Shown: piece by piece, positions 50,531 to 63,906 of the stretch | How the letters are laid out: the number at the start of each line of letters is the position of its first letter | Numbering within the stretch: the stretch's first letter is position 1 | Assembly: GCF_002234675.1 (NCBI RefSeq) | Contig: NC_019867.2 | Location: 5,846,001-5,910,000, forward strand | Direction of reading: 5' to 3' | DNA length: 64,000 bases | Origin: Oryzias latipes | Taxonomy: Eukaryota; Chordata; Actinopteri; Beloniformes; Adrianichthyidae | Position numbers and translations under genes: made by a program | The notes under the pieces: model-generated | What the model was told of the DNA's origin: nothing | The model's database searches: none | Seen by the model: only the letters and a program-made list of their open reading frames with translations

Positions 50531-53500
50531 TCAGAGGTAAACAACATTCTCCTCTTCAACTTCATCTTCAATTTGTCCTTCAAGAGAGAGGTAAGCTGGC
50601 GGTTGGAGATGGGGGGAGAGCGATGCGGAGGAAAAGAAGTCGTCCTTGAAAAGTCCCGTGACCTCTGACCTCCAGGAGCTGGGAGGATGTGTGTCGTGCT
50701 GCAGGTGAAGATCTGCTGTGAAGAGAGCAACAGAAATCTTTAAGACTCGTTCATAAAAGGAGGAGGCGAAGACTGCGAGATGCCTCACTGTTGTTGGTCT
50801 GCGTGGACACCCTGCTGCTCAACGGGTGGAGGGGGTCGGGGGGGGGCCTGTGCGTCAGGCCATCCGGAGGTGATTTGCCGTGCGCCTGGCTGAGGAGGGT
50901 GTTGAGGCTGTTGTAGAGGCTGGCGGGGTAGCTGGAGCTGTGCAGGGGCCCGTCCTGGTTCCTCTTCTGCATCAGGAGTGCATGCTGTTGCTGGTTGTTG
51001 TTGGTTGGCTGGTGGTTCTGTTGTAAAGAAGCGAGCAAGACGACCTCGTTTTTGTACACAGAGCAGCTACCATCCAGGCTACCGGTGCGGCTGTGAGTGC
51101 ACATCTGGAAAAAAACAAAAAAGTTTTCTCTGGATAATCAAGTGTAAATTAAATATGTGTAAAAACATATGAATGCAGATCAATCTGGTAGGATTACAAA
51201 TCCATTCATTGATTAATCAATTAATCGTTACACCCCAAATAAAACGAGACCCGTTCTTTACCTTGTACCCATCCAGTGGTATTGTAACTGGCAGGCTGCT
51301 TTGGCGGCTGTGTCTCCAGCTCTGAAGCAGCCTCTGCTGGGTTTCAATCTTCTTCCTCTCCAGTTCCACAGTCCTCTGGCCCTCTTTGAGTCTGTCCAGG
51401 TTTTGCTGATACTCCAGCAGCTGCGCCTCCAGCTGCTCACGCTCGCAGCGCAGACGCTCCATCTCCAGGAAACACTGCTGCTCTCGCTGCTCCAGCACGC
51501 TCTCCTGCTCGGTCTGCAAGTTGAGGAGCCATGTTTAGAAATGCATTAAAAGTTTTTTGACTTTTTGCATATATAATGTGGTTCATCTGTCATGGTATTG
51601 ATGTTTTGTGGACTTTTTTCAGTGCAATTTTGCATCCTTTTCTTTTTTTTTTTCCACAGCTCACTGTGGTCTGCGTACTAATTGGATGAACACCACTGTA
51701 TTTTGGAGATAATTTTTCTGTGTGATTGTTTAAATTTTACCCGCAACATTGCAAGGAAAGTAAATATCAAAGCTAGTGGTAAAAAACATGTTTAAAGACC
51801 CACTACAAAAAATTGTGTTTCTAGTGTTTTTATCATGTTCATGTGGCCTTTTTTGGATGATGGAAGACATTTATAAAAGAAAATTAAGCTTAAAATTGCA
51901 TTTCTGAGTATTTATTTATTCAAATGTTGTGAATCAGGAACAGACGAAAAAACTGCAGTTTTAAAAAGAGCTTATTTGTAACGTAGAAAATACGCTGGGT
52001 GTGCCACAAGCTCCCTGCTGAGCTCCATTCTGATGCATCCACCTGTACACAAATAGATTCATGTTCGTCTTTGTTTACACTCATCTGAGCAGCATCCGGT
52101 GTAAAATTGAATGGGTGGATGGCTCAGATATTCTTCGCCATTTTTGTTATACCAGTAGTGTTAGGTTGGGGGTGTGAGGGGCTGTAAGCTAGTGCGAGGG
52201 CACGTAAACAGAGCAACCCCGGCTCTGCGTCAACAATCCCAATCAACAAATCAGAGCCAAATTTCTAATGAACTACTGCTGCTCTGCAAAAACTACGTTC
52301 TAGAAAATGGCCCAATCATATTTGAAAGACGCGTTTATTATAGATCAGATCTGAGTGAGACTTTAAGCTCATTTCTGCAAATGGTTCAGGAAAAAAAAAC
52401 AGTTTAGGAAAATAAAAAATCAGAATTTGCAAAAAAAATGTAAGCTAAAATGTGTAATATCATACAGCTTTATGCTGTAGATACTTTGTGTGACTTACTA
52501 GTATTTATTAAACACCATAGTTTAACATTTGAGCTGGTGATGATTGTGACCAAACGGGAATTAAAATGCTGAGTTGAAAGGGAAAGCAGTGAGAGACCAG
52601 TGACCCACACTGATGAAGCTTACCTGTTGCTTCTCTCTGGCCAAACACTCTTTGTCCCAGCGCAGCTGCTCCTGCTTCAGTTTGGCGTGAAGCTTCTGCA
52701 CCTCATGCACCTCTTCTTTCTTCCTCTCTACACTTTTCTTATCTTCTTTTATCTTATCAATGTTCCTCTGCTTCTCCTGTTCCTAGGCAAAAGCAAACAG
52801 TTTTTGAAAACATCCACTTTCTAGAACATTATTTTTGTCAGTAGGAAGACATATTTTTTCAGAAAATAAGAATGGTTTATTGTTGGTACCAGGTTGTTTT
52901 GAAGAGAGGCGAAGTTCCGAAGTTGATATTTTTCTCCCTTCAGCAAAAGAAGCTTATAAACTTCATAACAGCTGTCCTGGAAAGTCACAGCTGCCTGCGA
53001 AAATTTGGGAAAAATCTAGTCACTCTGTTCTTCCTCTAACAAGAGAAGATTAATTTGAATAAATTAAGATATTTTTTTTCATTATAGTTTGTTGCAATAA
53101 TACTTGTTTTAATTCCCTACAAAAAATGCCTTTACTTGTCTATGAAAAATCTATTTTGATAGATTAAAATAAAAAGAAACATTATTTAAAACAAGATTTC
53201 AGCTTTAGAAATGACTTCTTTTCTTTAGTGTCTTTCCTCACCTGCAGGCTGTAGAGAAGCTGAGTCATGTTCTGGACGCTCTCTGCCACCTGAAGAACAG
53301 CATGTTAATTCATCGGAACACTTAATCCAGCACAACAGTACCGGACTGAATTCAAAAGAAGTATTGATTGTGTCTAAAGCAAACAAACCTTTAACAGTGT
53401 CCCTTTGTCTCCTTTTCTGAACTCGGATGCTGGACTCCAGGACACGTTATCCAGCCCTGCTGACTCACTGTCGGATCCAAGAGAGGTGGAGCTCATACTG

Positions 53501-56500
53501 AGCGTGTTCAGATAATCTGCTATAAAGGCCAGGAGGGAGCACATGTTATACCGACTCAAGAAAACCATCAAAAAGAGGGTGACTCACGCTCAGAGGGAGA
53601 CTCCTGAACGCTGCCGCCATGGCTGCTGTAGCTGCAGCAGTCGGGTCCGCCAGCAGGAGGGCTTTGACTTTGAGTTGAAAAACCATTTTGAGTCTGAAGG
53701 ACGCTGATAAGGTTCTCCGCTACACAGGGAAACAAATGTTTAAAAGTCTTTAGCGTGTGCGGTTAAAAAAGGTAAATGGAAAAAAAGTCATGCGCTCTAA
53801 ACTTTTAAGAAAGGACTGTAGCACAACAGGATGTACAGATTGAACAGCCTAACATTGCCCCTGATTGTAGAAGGTTTTTGTTGGCATGGTAACAAAGAAA
53901 GTGGATTTGCCAGTTGTTTTCACATCTGAATTACCGTCTTTTGGATTTTTCTGAAAGAAAATTGTGGCAAAAGGCTGAAAAGCTAAAAGACACGGATTCA
54001 ACACGTTTGCATTTTGTAAAGAATTCATTTATTTAAAATTTATCGCAAAAAATTAATAGTGATTGGCACATTATTAATTAAAGTTATGACCATATCCATC
54101 CATTCATTCATCTCCCTAACCCGCTGGATCCCTTTGGAGTCACGGGGTCACCACAGCACAACCCGGCAACCCGGCTAGGCAAAAGGCGGGGTACACCCTG
54201 GACAGTAATAACAATTTTAACATTTTTTCTGAGAAGAATTTGATTTTTTTTTTTATTAAAAGGATACGACACACAAATTATGCCTAAATTCAATAAATAT
54301 GAAAAACATCCATCACGTAGATTAAAAACAAAAAAACATGTGACACACTGAACATAAAACAGAATGGAATTATAAAGACGCTGTATATCACCTGTTAGCT
54401 GGTCTGTTGGGGGAGGAAAAAAACTGAAAGCCAACCCTCTGGTAGGTGAAAATCAAAAAAATTCCTTGAACTGAGGATTTCCAAGAAATTTCCTGCACAT
54501 CGAGCTACAGTGCAATTCCAGAAATCTAGCCTGCATGTCATAAATTAAGCTGCAGTGTCAGTTTGGGACAGGACGCTCCTGCTTTCTACTGTAATTTTAC
54601 ACCCGCAAATTTCACAAATAAAAAGCTGCGTTGTCAACATTTTAGTTCCCAAAATATGTTTAGTGAAAACACAAAAATATGTTCTGATGTCCTCTGATAA
54701 TTTATCTGTACCCCTTCCAGACTTTTAACACAAAAAGACTGTGAATTATTAGTTTGATTTTATGTATCTTTAAGAAACAAAAAGATGTGTTTAAATCCAC
54801 ATTTTTCCTGGGTTTTTAAGTCACTGAACGTAAATAAATGTCATAAAAAATACTTGGGAGCCATGAACCCACGCAGCAGCTTTCTGACCTTCTCTGAGTG
54901 CTGCTGTGACCAGATTCAAGGCCTGACGTGGCGTCTCGCAGTCGCTGAGCTGTGCTGGCTGCACCAGTAGGTGGCGATGTGGTGAAGGCTCTGGAGAAGG
55001 AAGAGTCAGTTCAGCGAACTCAGCATAAAGCTGCAGCTTCTCCTCCAAGCTGTGGCAGATCCGCTGGTCCTGTCTAAACAGGGCATCTGCACAGAGGTAA
55101 GGGCACAGAGGTGAGGACTGGTTTGGTTTGGGGTGAGGCATGATTGCAGATTTTTTGGCCTTACCCTGGAACTTGTTTATTTTCTGAATTCTCACTTCTG
55201 CAGCATGTCTGGCTTCCTCTGTCTCAGTGTTTCGCTCCTCCTCCTCTTCTTCCTCAGGACAACTGCCACGTAGGGCAGTAGGTTAGATAATGAGTAACAC
55301 AAACATTACCACACATTAACCAGTCATGCACTCACACAAAGAAGCTAAACAAACAGGGCCGTCTTGATGTGCGCACACACCTCTCCACAGCCTGCCGGAT
55401 GTGCTTCATCCATGCATTCCTCTCCTCTCTGGTGGTGGTGTGAACTTCATACATCTCTGGCCCCGCTGAGGAGGCAGAGATAAGGAACATTCCTCTTTCC
55501 TCATTGGCCACCTCTCTAACGATGAGCTTCTGCAGTGGGATCACAGGGGGTTTTTGGTCCTGGAGAAGAAAACCCATAAACATAAGTTCAGTTTGGTGGC
55601 CCTGAAGTGCAAATCCCACCAACAAACCCCACATTTTAAAGATCACGACAACAATTAAAATCAAAACAAATAGCAAAAAAGACATTACATCTTAGAAATC
55701 AAAACAAAATCCCAGAAAGCAAAGCACAATTCCAAAAAAATGATACAAAATAAAAATGTAACATTTTGGAAAACAAAAAAATGTCAGAAATAAAAATGAA
55801 TTAAAAAGCAAAACACTATGAGAAAGTGGAAAAGGTACGTACTAAGGGACATCGCTGATTGGATGAGATTAATATAATCCATTTTATTGAAAAGTCTGCG
55901 ATACTGGATATGCTCCATACTATGCAGGTATTGAAGACTCATTTGAAAATACTTAAACGTCAAAAATCAAACATCATCATCCAATTAGTGATGTCCTAAT
56001 AATACCTAGCTTTTCTGGTTTCTTATCGTTTCTTTTTAAACCTTTCATTTTGACTTAGCTGATTCGCTGTGGTGACCTGTGAACAACTTTGTTTTCCAAA
56101 ACATTTCATTTCATTTTTTTGGAATTGTGCTTTTGTTTCTAAAATCTAATGTTTTTTTTGTTTGCTTTTCTTTTTTAATTGTTATTACAGTCTTTAAAAT
56201 GTTTTTGCGTCGACTGATATGTTGGTGTGATTTGCACTTCAGGGCCACCGTAGTTCTGGGAGGAAAAGCTTTAAAGGGGCTATATCATGCAAAATCAACT
56301 TTTCGAGCTTCTAAGTGATTTCTAATGTTCACCCCTAACAAAAAACAACCCCAAAGTGGTATTTTGATCCAGTCATACATTTCTGAGTATTTCTCTCAAA
56401 ACCTGCTCTTTGAGCACCAGCCCCTCCCAATCCACAAAAACGAGCGGGTTCTCACACATGTGACATCATGAAGTGAAGAACAGCCCCTTCCAGGAAGAGT

Positions 56501-59500
56501 CTGCGCTGTCAGCACTGACCCAGGCTAACTCACACACCCACTTTCTCCACAGAGCTAGCAGGGAGCAAAACTCTTTCCTTTTCTATGTACATTCATCTTT
56601 GCAAAAGTTTCGATGTCGTTTGTTTCAGTGGGCGAGACGCAGACACGCTGCAGAGGTCATTTCTAGATTGACTTCATGAAATTCGCACCGACAAGGAGCG
56701 AAAGCCGGTGCCTCAGAGATCAAGTCATCCTACTTCCTGGTAGGAAAATGATCTTGCGAAAATAACTCATATTTTATCTTAAAAATTATTCTTTAGTAAG
56801 CTAAAGGTAATATATTATCAAATATAGGGATACAGCTTACTCTGAAAGGCTTAAGAAAAGCATGATTTAGGTCTTTTTAATATGTGGTTCTGGTTTTAAA
56901 GTATCTGTTGGGTTGATGCTTACCACAGAAGCAAATATAAAGCGCTGGTCTTTCTCTTGTAGGAAAACCAGAACATCCGTGAGTAAGAGAGCCAAAGTGT
57001 CTAAAAAAAGAAGATTTATATGTAAACTGGAGCCAGATCTACAGAGAAAAGACAGACAGATGATAGATTCACACCTTTTAGACGCCCTGTGGCAGTTTTC
57101 CAGAAGACCAGCCCTTTGTGCTGAAGGTTCCTGTGTTTACTGTGCAGATCCTGTTTGCGAAAAACTTTGCCGTTTTTGAGCTTGGCAAAACTCTTGATGT
57201 CAAGCCTGGCAAGAACTTCTTGCAGTTCCTGACATTTCTCATAATTATTGACAGTCAGGTCCACTGCAGCTATGATGTCTCGGATCTGGGCCAAAGCATT
57301 TGATAAGTCCAAGTGTTCTTGACTTCCCTCTGAGAGCACAAGAAACATCATCAAGAGGCATGACCAGGATTTTACTGATGTGTTTTCCTCATAGCTTGAC
57401 AAAAAGCTTTGAAATTTAGTTTTTGCATTTATAAGATCAATAAACCACAACTTTGATATAAATGAATCCGAAAGGAGTGAAATATTTTTTTTCCCTTTTC
57501 CCACTCACTTTCAAACAAAAAATAAAATATGGTTTGTTGTTATATATAGCTATAATACAAAGATATATGTATGTATTTTTTTAAGTGAGTGTCCAAGAAA
57601 TATGTATCACCATAAATGTGTATGTTTGTCTGTAAATAGTTTCAATGTATACTGTCCATATGTGTTTATTCCAGGGGTCTGCAACCTGAGGCCCCGGAGC
57701 CACATGCAGCTCTGCAGCTGAAAAAATTAAATAACAGAAATTGTAAAACGTAAGGGCTACTTAGCATTGATTTAATGAACCCCTACTTTCTGGACTGCAG
57801 AGCGCACCTGTATATGAGCGGCATCTGCTGTATTTAAAAAAAAAAAAGGCATACAAGCCACACTAGGCTATAAGCCGCAGATATCAATGTTGAAAAATTA
57901 GATATTTACTGCATGTGCAAACCGATTTTGTACTGCAAATGTACATATATGTGCTATCCTTCCTGGATAGCAAGCTCAATGGCCTTTAACTTAAAACTTG
58001 CACCACATGAACTTCTTTGTGTAGTTTCCATGATGAAGGGACAATGATTTGAAAATAATTATCAGTAAGTAATTTGTCGAGCGTATTCTATCTGCTAAAG
58101 AAAAAGTCTATTCTTCTTTGCATTGATTTTTCGTCTATCTTATTTTTGATTCTAATTCCAGTTAGAGCGCCCCTACTGGTGGAAAAAATCCACAGAATAG
58201 GATTTTTTTTCTTCATACTTATGTTTTTATTCATCCCAAAAACAAACCAAATAGCCCATTAATTACTTTTTTTCAAGGGTGAAATAAGATTTTGTGGCTC
58301 CTAATAGTTTTTGTTCGTTGAGAAACAAACCTCAATTGCTCTTGAGTGTTGAAGGTTGCAGAGCCCTGGTATTTTTATGCATAACAGTTATAATGTATGT
58401 GTTTGCTTGCTTTTTCCCCTTCTTATAAACCTCATTATGAAGACTGTAACCAGTGTACAATCCTATTTCTTTTGTAATACCTGCTTAAAAAAAAAATAAT
58501 AATAAAAAACAGGTTTTTGATTAGCATGACGTGCAGAAGAGCTGAGTTACCCTGGGTGTGCTGTAAAATCCTCTCCAGCAGCACAGGATACTTGGTGATG
58601 CGCTGTGTGACCAGTAGGATGAATTCTGGCACTTCTCTTCGTCTGACAAGAGAGTTATTGCTTTGTTGCTGCGCAGAGAAGACAAAAAACACAAGACTGG
58701 CTGCTTAAAGAAGAAAGTATTTCACAGGTGATGCCTTCTAAAATAAGAGTTCTTGGAACTTACTCGGACAAAGTTTTGAAGTTTTTTGTTTTGCTGCTGG
58801 AGCTCTTTGAAAACATGTACAGCCTCCATGTGGTGACTGCAGAACTCTCCATACAGCTGCTTCATCCTCTCCGCGTTCTCATCCGAAAACTGAGGCACAC
58901 CGTCAGATTTCAGTGTAAAAACGTGCATCATGCATCAGTGTACTCGCGTTAGTTCCGCCAACCTGCTGAAGAAGTATATCTCCAATCTGATGGATGAGGT
59001 AATTCTGCGAGTTCTCCTGATGGGATGACACCTGACGACGTTCCTGCAGGGTTCTAAAGAGGTTTCTGTGGAACAGCAGCAGGGGGTCCAAGCACGGGAA
59101 GATCCGCGCCACGCAGTCCAAGTCCAGCTGCAGCTCCTCCAGCATGCCCCTCCTGAAGACCTCCGACATGACCGTCAGAGTCTGGATATGGTGAAGCTCT
59201 GTCTGCATGAGCTCTAAAGGAAGGGCAGCCAAAGTGGCATAGATGAGGTGACTGGCTGGGACAGTGGGTAACAAAAAGTCTCATTTAAAAAAAAAAAAAA
59301 CTGTCACCATGCATTTGTCCACAAATACCTGCAGGAGGTATTAGTATCAAGAAGTATTTTTTTTTGGTATGGTATTTAATGGAAAGTTGACTTCTTTGTG
59401 ATATGAAACTCTGTCATGTGTAGTAATGTGACTGATTGAGTTGAAAATAAACACAAAACCCACTACCCACAGCACCATTATAGTCAAACAAGCAATTACT

Positions 59501-62500
59501 GCAGAGCAGATTGCCCTCCCCCTACTGATATGATAACTGAAATTATTCGATAATTCATCTTCATCTCAATGACATACCACAGCTAACAAGGTTTATCCAT
59601 ATAAATAAAAAATAAAAAAGAAGTTAAATCAATATTTACAAAAAGATATAAAATGAAAAAAGTAAAAGAAGGAAAATAGAGAGGTCCTACCATAAATAAC
59701 ATCCTGTCTCTTGATGGTGAATCTGTCAAGTTTCCTGCAAAAGTCTGGACTGACAGCAAGACTCCACGACTCTGCATCAAGTCCCAGCTGATCAGCTGAC
59801 AGCTCAGTCAGTACAGAAGCGTCAACTGTATCTACAGAAATAAAGAGCAATAAATCTCATTTTCATCCCTGATGCTTCATAAATCCTTTAGGATAAGCTA
59901 TTGACTGTATAAGATATAATGGACGAATCGCGCGTGACGTCACCCAAAGAAAGTGCCTCTCTTCCGGTTCCAACCAAATGAAGTCAATTCAGTCGCCATT
60001 TTTCGACTTTATGTCTGTCGCCATGTTGGAACCAGACGTCCTAAGTAAGCCGTGATTGGCCCACCTACATTTCTATGGCAACCACTCTACAATCAGGAGT
60101 GAGCGCGTTAGAAGGCCGCACCCCCTACCACTGAAAGCGGGCTCGGGAGAATCTGTCAATCAAACGTTCCACGCAAGGCCACATACTTTTGTTGAGGGAT
60201 CTGATTGGTCAGTTTATACCCTGCGCTACAGCATAAATATCATGAAAAAAAATTAGATCAGCAGGAACATGCTAATAAAAGGCAGCAGAGCAAGAATAAT
60301 TATTCTTACAAACATAATAACAGAGCAATAGCTGTTTGTTTCTCAATAGAAGTCTACAGGGTTTCGACCGGCAGGTACTTGCTATTTGGAACGCAAGGGG
60401 GGGGGGGGGGGGGGGGGGGGTTGTTAAGTCCAGTTTTCATGTACTGACAATGTGATATGTGCCTCACCCTGGGTGCTGATTGGCAGGTCAGTGGAGGGGG
60501 AGGTTGTTGTGACGGGTGTCCCCTCTTCCGACAGCGAGCTGCTCAGGAAGGCTGCCATGCTGCACTCACTGTCCGCCTCTGCTACGTCACTCAGTCCTCT
60601 GCTAACAAACAAAACATCCCGACCTAAACATGGCCCTCTCTGGAAACATGGGAGGGTATAACTATGTTACTTGAATTTTAACCCATAAGAACTCAGACCC
60701 CTTTTTTCTTAAAAAAATAAAAGTAGGTGTATTTTACCATAAACCATGTGGATCACAGAATCCTATTTTTCGGTTACACTCATGTCACCGTGGGTTTTTA
60801 TGGGTTAATTGTAAAAACTCTGAACATTTTGAGATTAAGACATACATGGATGTTTTTTATGTCAGCATAAAGGCAATAAACCCACATCACTGCTGCACCC
60901 AAATCAGTGAACACTGCTCTCAGTGAAATGACTGGAATCTGACCCCAGTGGGGAAACTTTAAAATACCCCAAAATATGCAACAATAACAGCTTTTACTTC
61001 AAAATCCAACATACATGATCTATATTATTTAGTGCAAACAGACTTAGTGAAGCTTTAACTCCAGATCTGTTTCGATTCAACAACTTTATGTGGTTCAGTT
61101 ACTCATATTTTTAAAATTGGAACAAAAACCCTCAATTCTTGTAGAAGAAAATAATAATTTAAGGGAAATTTAAGGACAATGCTTTAGTTTCAGATGCTTC
61201 CTGTGTATTTTTTTTACCTGTTTTTTTGTTTACCTGTTTTACCCAAACATTTTGAATCCTTGATCACTTTACCCTGAGGACCTTCTCTTCTCTGATGATC
61301 CACGTGTCAAAGAGAAATGTCCTCAAATCCAGTGAATTTGAATCTTTTTTTTTCCTCCAACGTAGACTAGGTCATTGCATGTAATTTTAATAAAAGAGGA
61401 TATATAAATGTCTAAAACAAAAAATAATTAAACAAAATAGTTAAAGTCCCACTCTGATAATATTTTGATTTATTTTTAAAGCGTTCCCAGTGTTCTTTTA
61501 ATCAGAATTATGGCGTTTTTAGCCAAAACACAAACTTTTGTCGTTTTCTAGGACATAGCTTCTGCAGGGCGGCAGTAGTTAATCAGAAATTCACCTCTGA
61601 GTTGTAAGTGCAGAGCGATCCTGTCCCCTCTTCCCATCACCTATAAATAAAAGCTCTCTGTTTGCACACTCTCCTGCTAGCTTACAGCCCCTTACAAGCC
61701 CAACTTAACAATGCTGACACAACAAAAATGGCGAGGAATATTGGAGCTATCCATCTGTACAATTTTGAGCCAGATGGCAGCTCAGACTAAGACTTAGATG
61801 TATCTCGTTGTCTACAAGTGGATGCATCACAATGCATTGAGGCCTGCGCAGTGTATTTTCTACATCACAGAAATTTTTTTTTTCCAACTTCATTTTTTCA
61901 TCTGCTCCTGACCAAAAATCACCACAAATGTGGTGATTTTCATATCTAATGGCTGTTGACTAAAAATACACCTTACCTGCTATCTAAAGACATGGACAGG
62001 CTTTTGGAAAAATGGGTGATTGTTTCTCTTTTTTCTCTGGATGACGTTGAAGAAGGGGAAGAGGAAGACGAGGAGAAAACGGATGCTTGACAGTTCTCCT
62101 TGACTGAGTCTGGAAGTTCAGAAGGAAGACAAATAAGTGTTCTTTTAGGGTTCCTTTAGATACATATATTTAACTTTTTTTTTTGGGATGGCTTCTGTAA
62201 CCAAACCACAACAATGAGGTGACTTCTGTCAAATAGTAAAGTATGCCATACTGAAAAAAAGAAAAAGCCAGACATGCACAAAAACACAATCCAGGCCAGA
62301 TCCCCCACAGAGACGGATTGAAATTTAACTGGAAAGCATGCAGGGAGGGAGGTGGTGCCTTTTTTTGATCCACTCCGGAACAAGGGAGGCCAAGGTAAGA
62401 ACCAAATGAATCAAAAACCGACACTTGGGGACAGGGAAAAGGGGGTGAGGAGTTTACTGTACTCACTGTGTGGGAGAGACGTAGTCTTGCTCTTCACCAA

Positions 62501-63906
62501 AGCTGCATTCCTCTCCTGCTGCAGCTTCTAGGGGGACACGCACGCAGACATGTTAACATAAACAGCTGTAAGGAACTGTGTTTGGAGTCAACAGACGGAG
62601 ACGGTGTGAAGTCATGTGGTTACACATCGCCAGTCTGTCTGCACGAAACTTTTTATATTTTTTTACCATTAAGCATAATAGAAAATTTGGAGAATTTTTA
62701 GAGTACAGCAAAAAATACTTGATTTGGTCAAAAACATAAGGTTGCTAAGATAAGACAATAAAAAAGGACATGTGCAGTTTGATCACAAAATGAACTTTTA
62801 TGCCTGTCTAATGAAATATATCACCATTGTTATGTTTCTTCTGTAGAATTAAACAGGAATTGAACAACATTTTAACGATATATGCTTAGTCTTTTCTTGA
62901 CACGAAATATTTCCTCTGAAGTGGTGGGAGTTTGCATTTTTATTCTAGAGATTCAGATGCATCACACATGGATCAAACGAATAAAAGTCGGACTTAAGCG
63001 TCTACATTTTAGATCATGAAATGATTCTTTTTGTAAATGCAATAAAAATAGCGTATTTTTAAAAAGAAACAAAAAACTTTTCTATATTTTATATGGGTAT
63101 GGAAATCATAAAAAACAGCCGGCACAATAACCTGTGTGAAATTGTCAACACATTACATTGACAAGAATAAAAAAGAAAACATTCAACTCAATTTTTTTGG
63201 TTTGATTCTAAATATCTGTAGCTACAATAAATCATCATTTTAGTAATCAATATGGAGTAATACAAAAATGTTCTAACATTCATTGATTGACATACTTTTG
63301 GGCAAATGTCTTTGAATTAGGTTACATTTCTGCAGAAAGGTGTTCTTGAATTCCTTTAAAATTGTTTTAAGTTTCATAAATGTCATAAAATAACTCAACA
63401 AACAGTCTTTTATAGGGTTATTATACATTTAATGCCTAAAAGCCATCATCGGCTTATTAAACTTGACTATTATCATTTTACGTTGATGCACATTTCATTA
63501 TTTGATTTTGAAGTTGAGGGGCTACCTTTCCACAAGCCGCAACAGACTCCCTGCAGTTTTTATGGACGTTCACGAAGCAGCCTGCAGACGAGAGTCACAA
63601 CAGTCATTTCATCTGTTCTTCATGAGTTGGGCTCATAAAAAAAAGAAATATTATGACTTCATGATTTCTGATAAGCAAAAACACTGCAGCACAAGAAAAA
63701 ACAGTCAATCAAACCCTGAACCGTTCAACCACGGCAGGACATGCAGCAGTAAAACACTCACTGGAGCACTGAAGCAGCTCCTTCCCAGAAACAGGCTTGT
63801 CACAGGCCGCACAGAGCGCCGGAGTCGACTGGGACACAGGGACAAACTGGTGTCCATTCATGGCTCCCGTCCTGTCCTTCCCTTCCTTCATGTCTTTTCC
63901 CTTCAC
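50531..63906 (-). CDS. arhgef28: Rho guanine nucleotide exchange factor 28, 3' part
   Basis: ARHGEF28 (p190RhoGEF, RGNEF) activates RhoA. The window holds 21 exons, 1064 codons to the stop; the 5' part lies past 64000. Exons: 63762-63906, 63526-63581, 62467-62527, 61977-62109, 60468-60601, 59691-59831, 58963-59213, 58764-58889, 58551-58668, 57075-57329, 56924-57000, 55381-55559, 55165-55262, 54889-55086, 53588-53719, 53389-53519, 53242-53289, 52624-52782, 51262-51513, 50789-51104, 50531-50715. The C1 zinc finger (HQFVPVS, CAACDKP, QCSSCF, VHKNC) is complete across the first two. The DH domain runs from [13 protein letters not shown] through [20 protein letters not shown]. The PH domain follows ([50 protein letters not shown]). 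A coiled coil ([20 protein letters not shown]) and the end EEENVVYL match ARHGEF28 rather than AKAP13, ARHGEF2 or ARHGEF18. Confidence 0.94.
51792..52366 (-). mobile_element. TTAA-bounded element, family A copy 4 (arhgef28 intron)
   Basis: It begins TTAAAGACCCACTACAAAAA and its other end reads, in reverse complement, TTAAAGTCTCACTCAGATC. It shares GAAAATACGCTGGGTGTGCC with the corresponding part of the copy at 15701 and is oriented the same way. No coding capacity is evident. Confidence 0.78.
54085..54205 (-). mobile_element. LINE-like 3' fragment
   Basis: CATCCATTCATTCATCTCCC followed by TAACCCGCTGGATCCCTTTG, GGTCACCACAGCACAACCCG and AAAGGCGGGGTACACCCTGG is the familiar end of a fish L2-like LINE family whose tail is ATCCATC repeats, here on the minus strand. 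It is a short 5'-truncated piece in an arhgef28 intron. Confidence 0.55.
56271..56880. mobile_element. TTAA-bounded element, family B copy 2 (arhgef28 intron)
   Basis: It begins TTAAAGGGGCTATATCATGC and ends GCATGATTTAGGTCTTTTTAA. Read against the copy at 41195 it is in the opposite orientation, sharing GGTATTTTGATCCAGTCA, ACATTTCTGAGTATT and GAACAGCCCCTTCCAGGAAG. Several hundred bases align with moderate divergence, so the two insertions are not recent sisters. Confidence 0.82.
57672..58368. mobile_element. hAT-like element carrying an inserted repeat (arhgef28 intron)
   Basis: The left end is CAGGGGTCTGCAACCTGAGG and the right end, reversed, is CAGGGCTCTGCAACCTTCAAC. Near the left end AGGCCCCGGAGCCACATGCA is the usual second block of this vertebrate hAT family. 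The flanking 8-mers (GTTTATTC and GTATTTTT) match only in part. Between about 57785 and 57900 a second repeat with CTATAAGCCGCAGATATC appears to be nested. No transposase frame remains. Confidence 0.7.
59905..60240. repeat. Unclassified interspersed repeat in an arhgef28 intron
   Basis: A GC-richer island inside AT-rich intron begins near ATGGACGAATCGCGCGTGAC and runs past CACGCAAGGCCACATAC. It has CpG and cAMP-element-like TGACGTCA text, and reads like a teleost repeat I have seen, but no second copy lies in this window and its ends are unclear. Confidence 0.35.
60397..60420. repeat. Poly-G run, 24 bases
   Basis: An uninterrupted G homopolymer in the arhgef28 intron between 60601 and 59831 exons' side, just 47 bases from the exon end at 60468. 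Length is likely to vary and to be misread. Confidence 0.95.
61441..61955 (+). mobile_element. TTAA-type element, family A copy 5 (right end lost)
   Basis: It begins TTAAAGTCCCACTCTGATAA and follows the copy at 6819 closely at first (AAAGCGTTCCCAGTG, TTGTCGTTTTCTAGGACATA, GGCGGCAGTAGTT). The match fades after the TCTGCTCCTGAC phrase near 61910, and no right-hand TTAA end is seen, so the right boundary is approximate. Confidence 0.7.
62528..63525. other. arhgef28 intron, AT-rich, nothing else recognised
   Basis: The intron between the second half of the C1 domain and the next exon is AT-rich. No exon with fitting phase, repeat end or structured RNA was noticed. Confidence 0.5.

Noticed and set aside
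50978-51172. Plus-strand frame over the glutamine-rich arhgef28 exon
   Set aside because: Antisense shadow of the exon encoding the NNNQQQ-type stretch of arhgef28.
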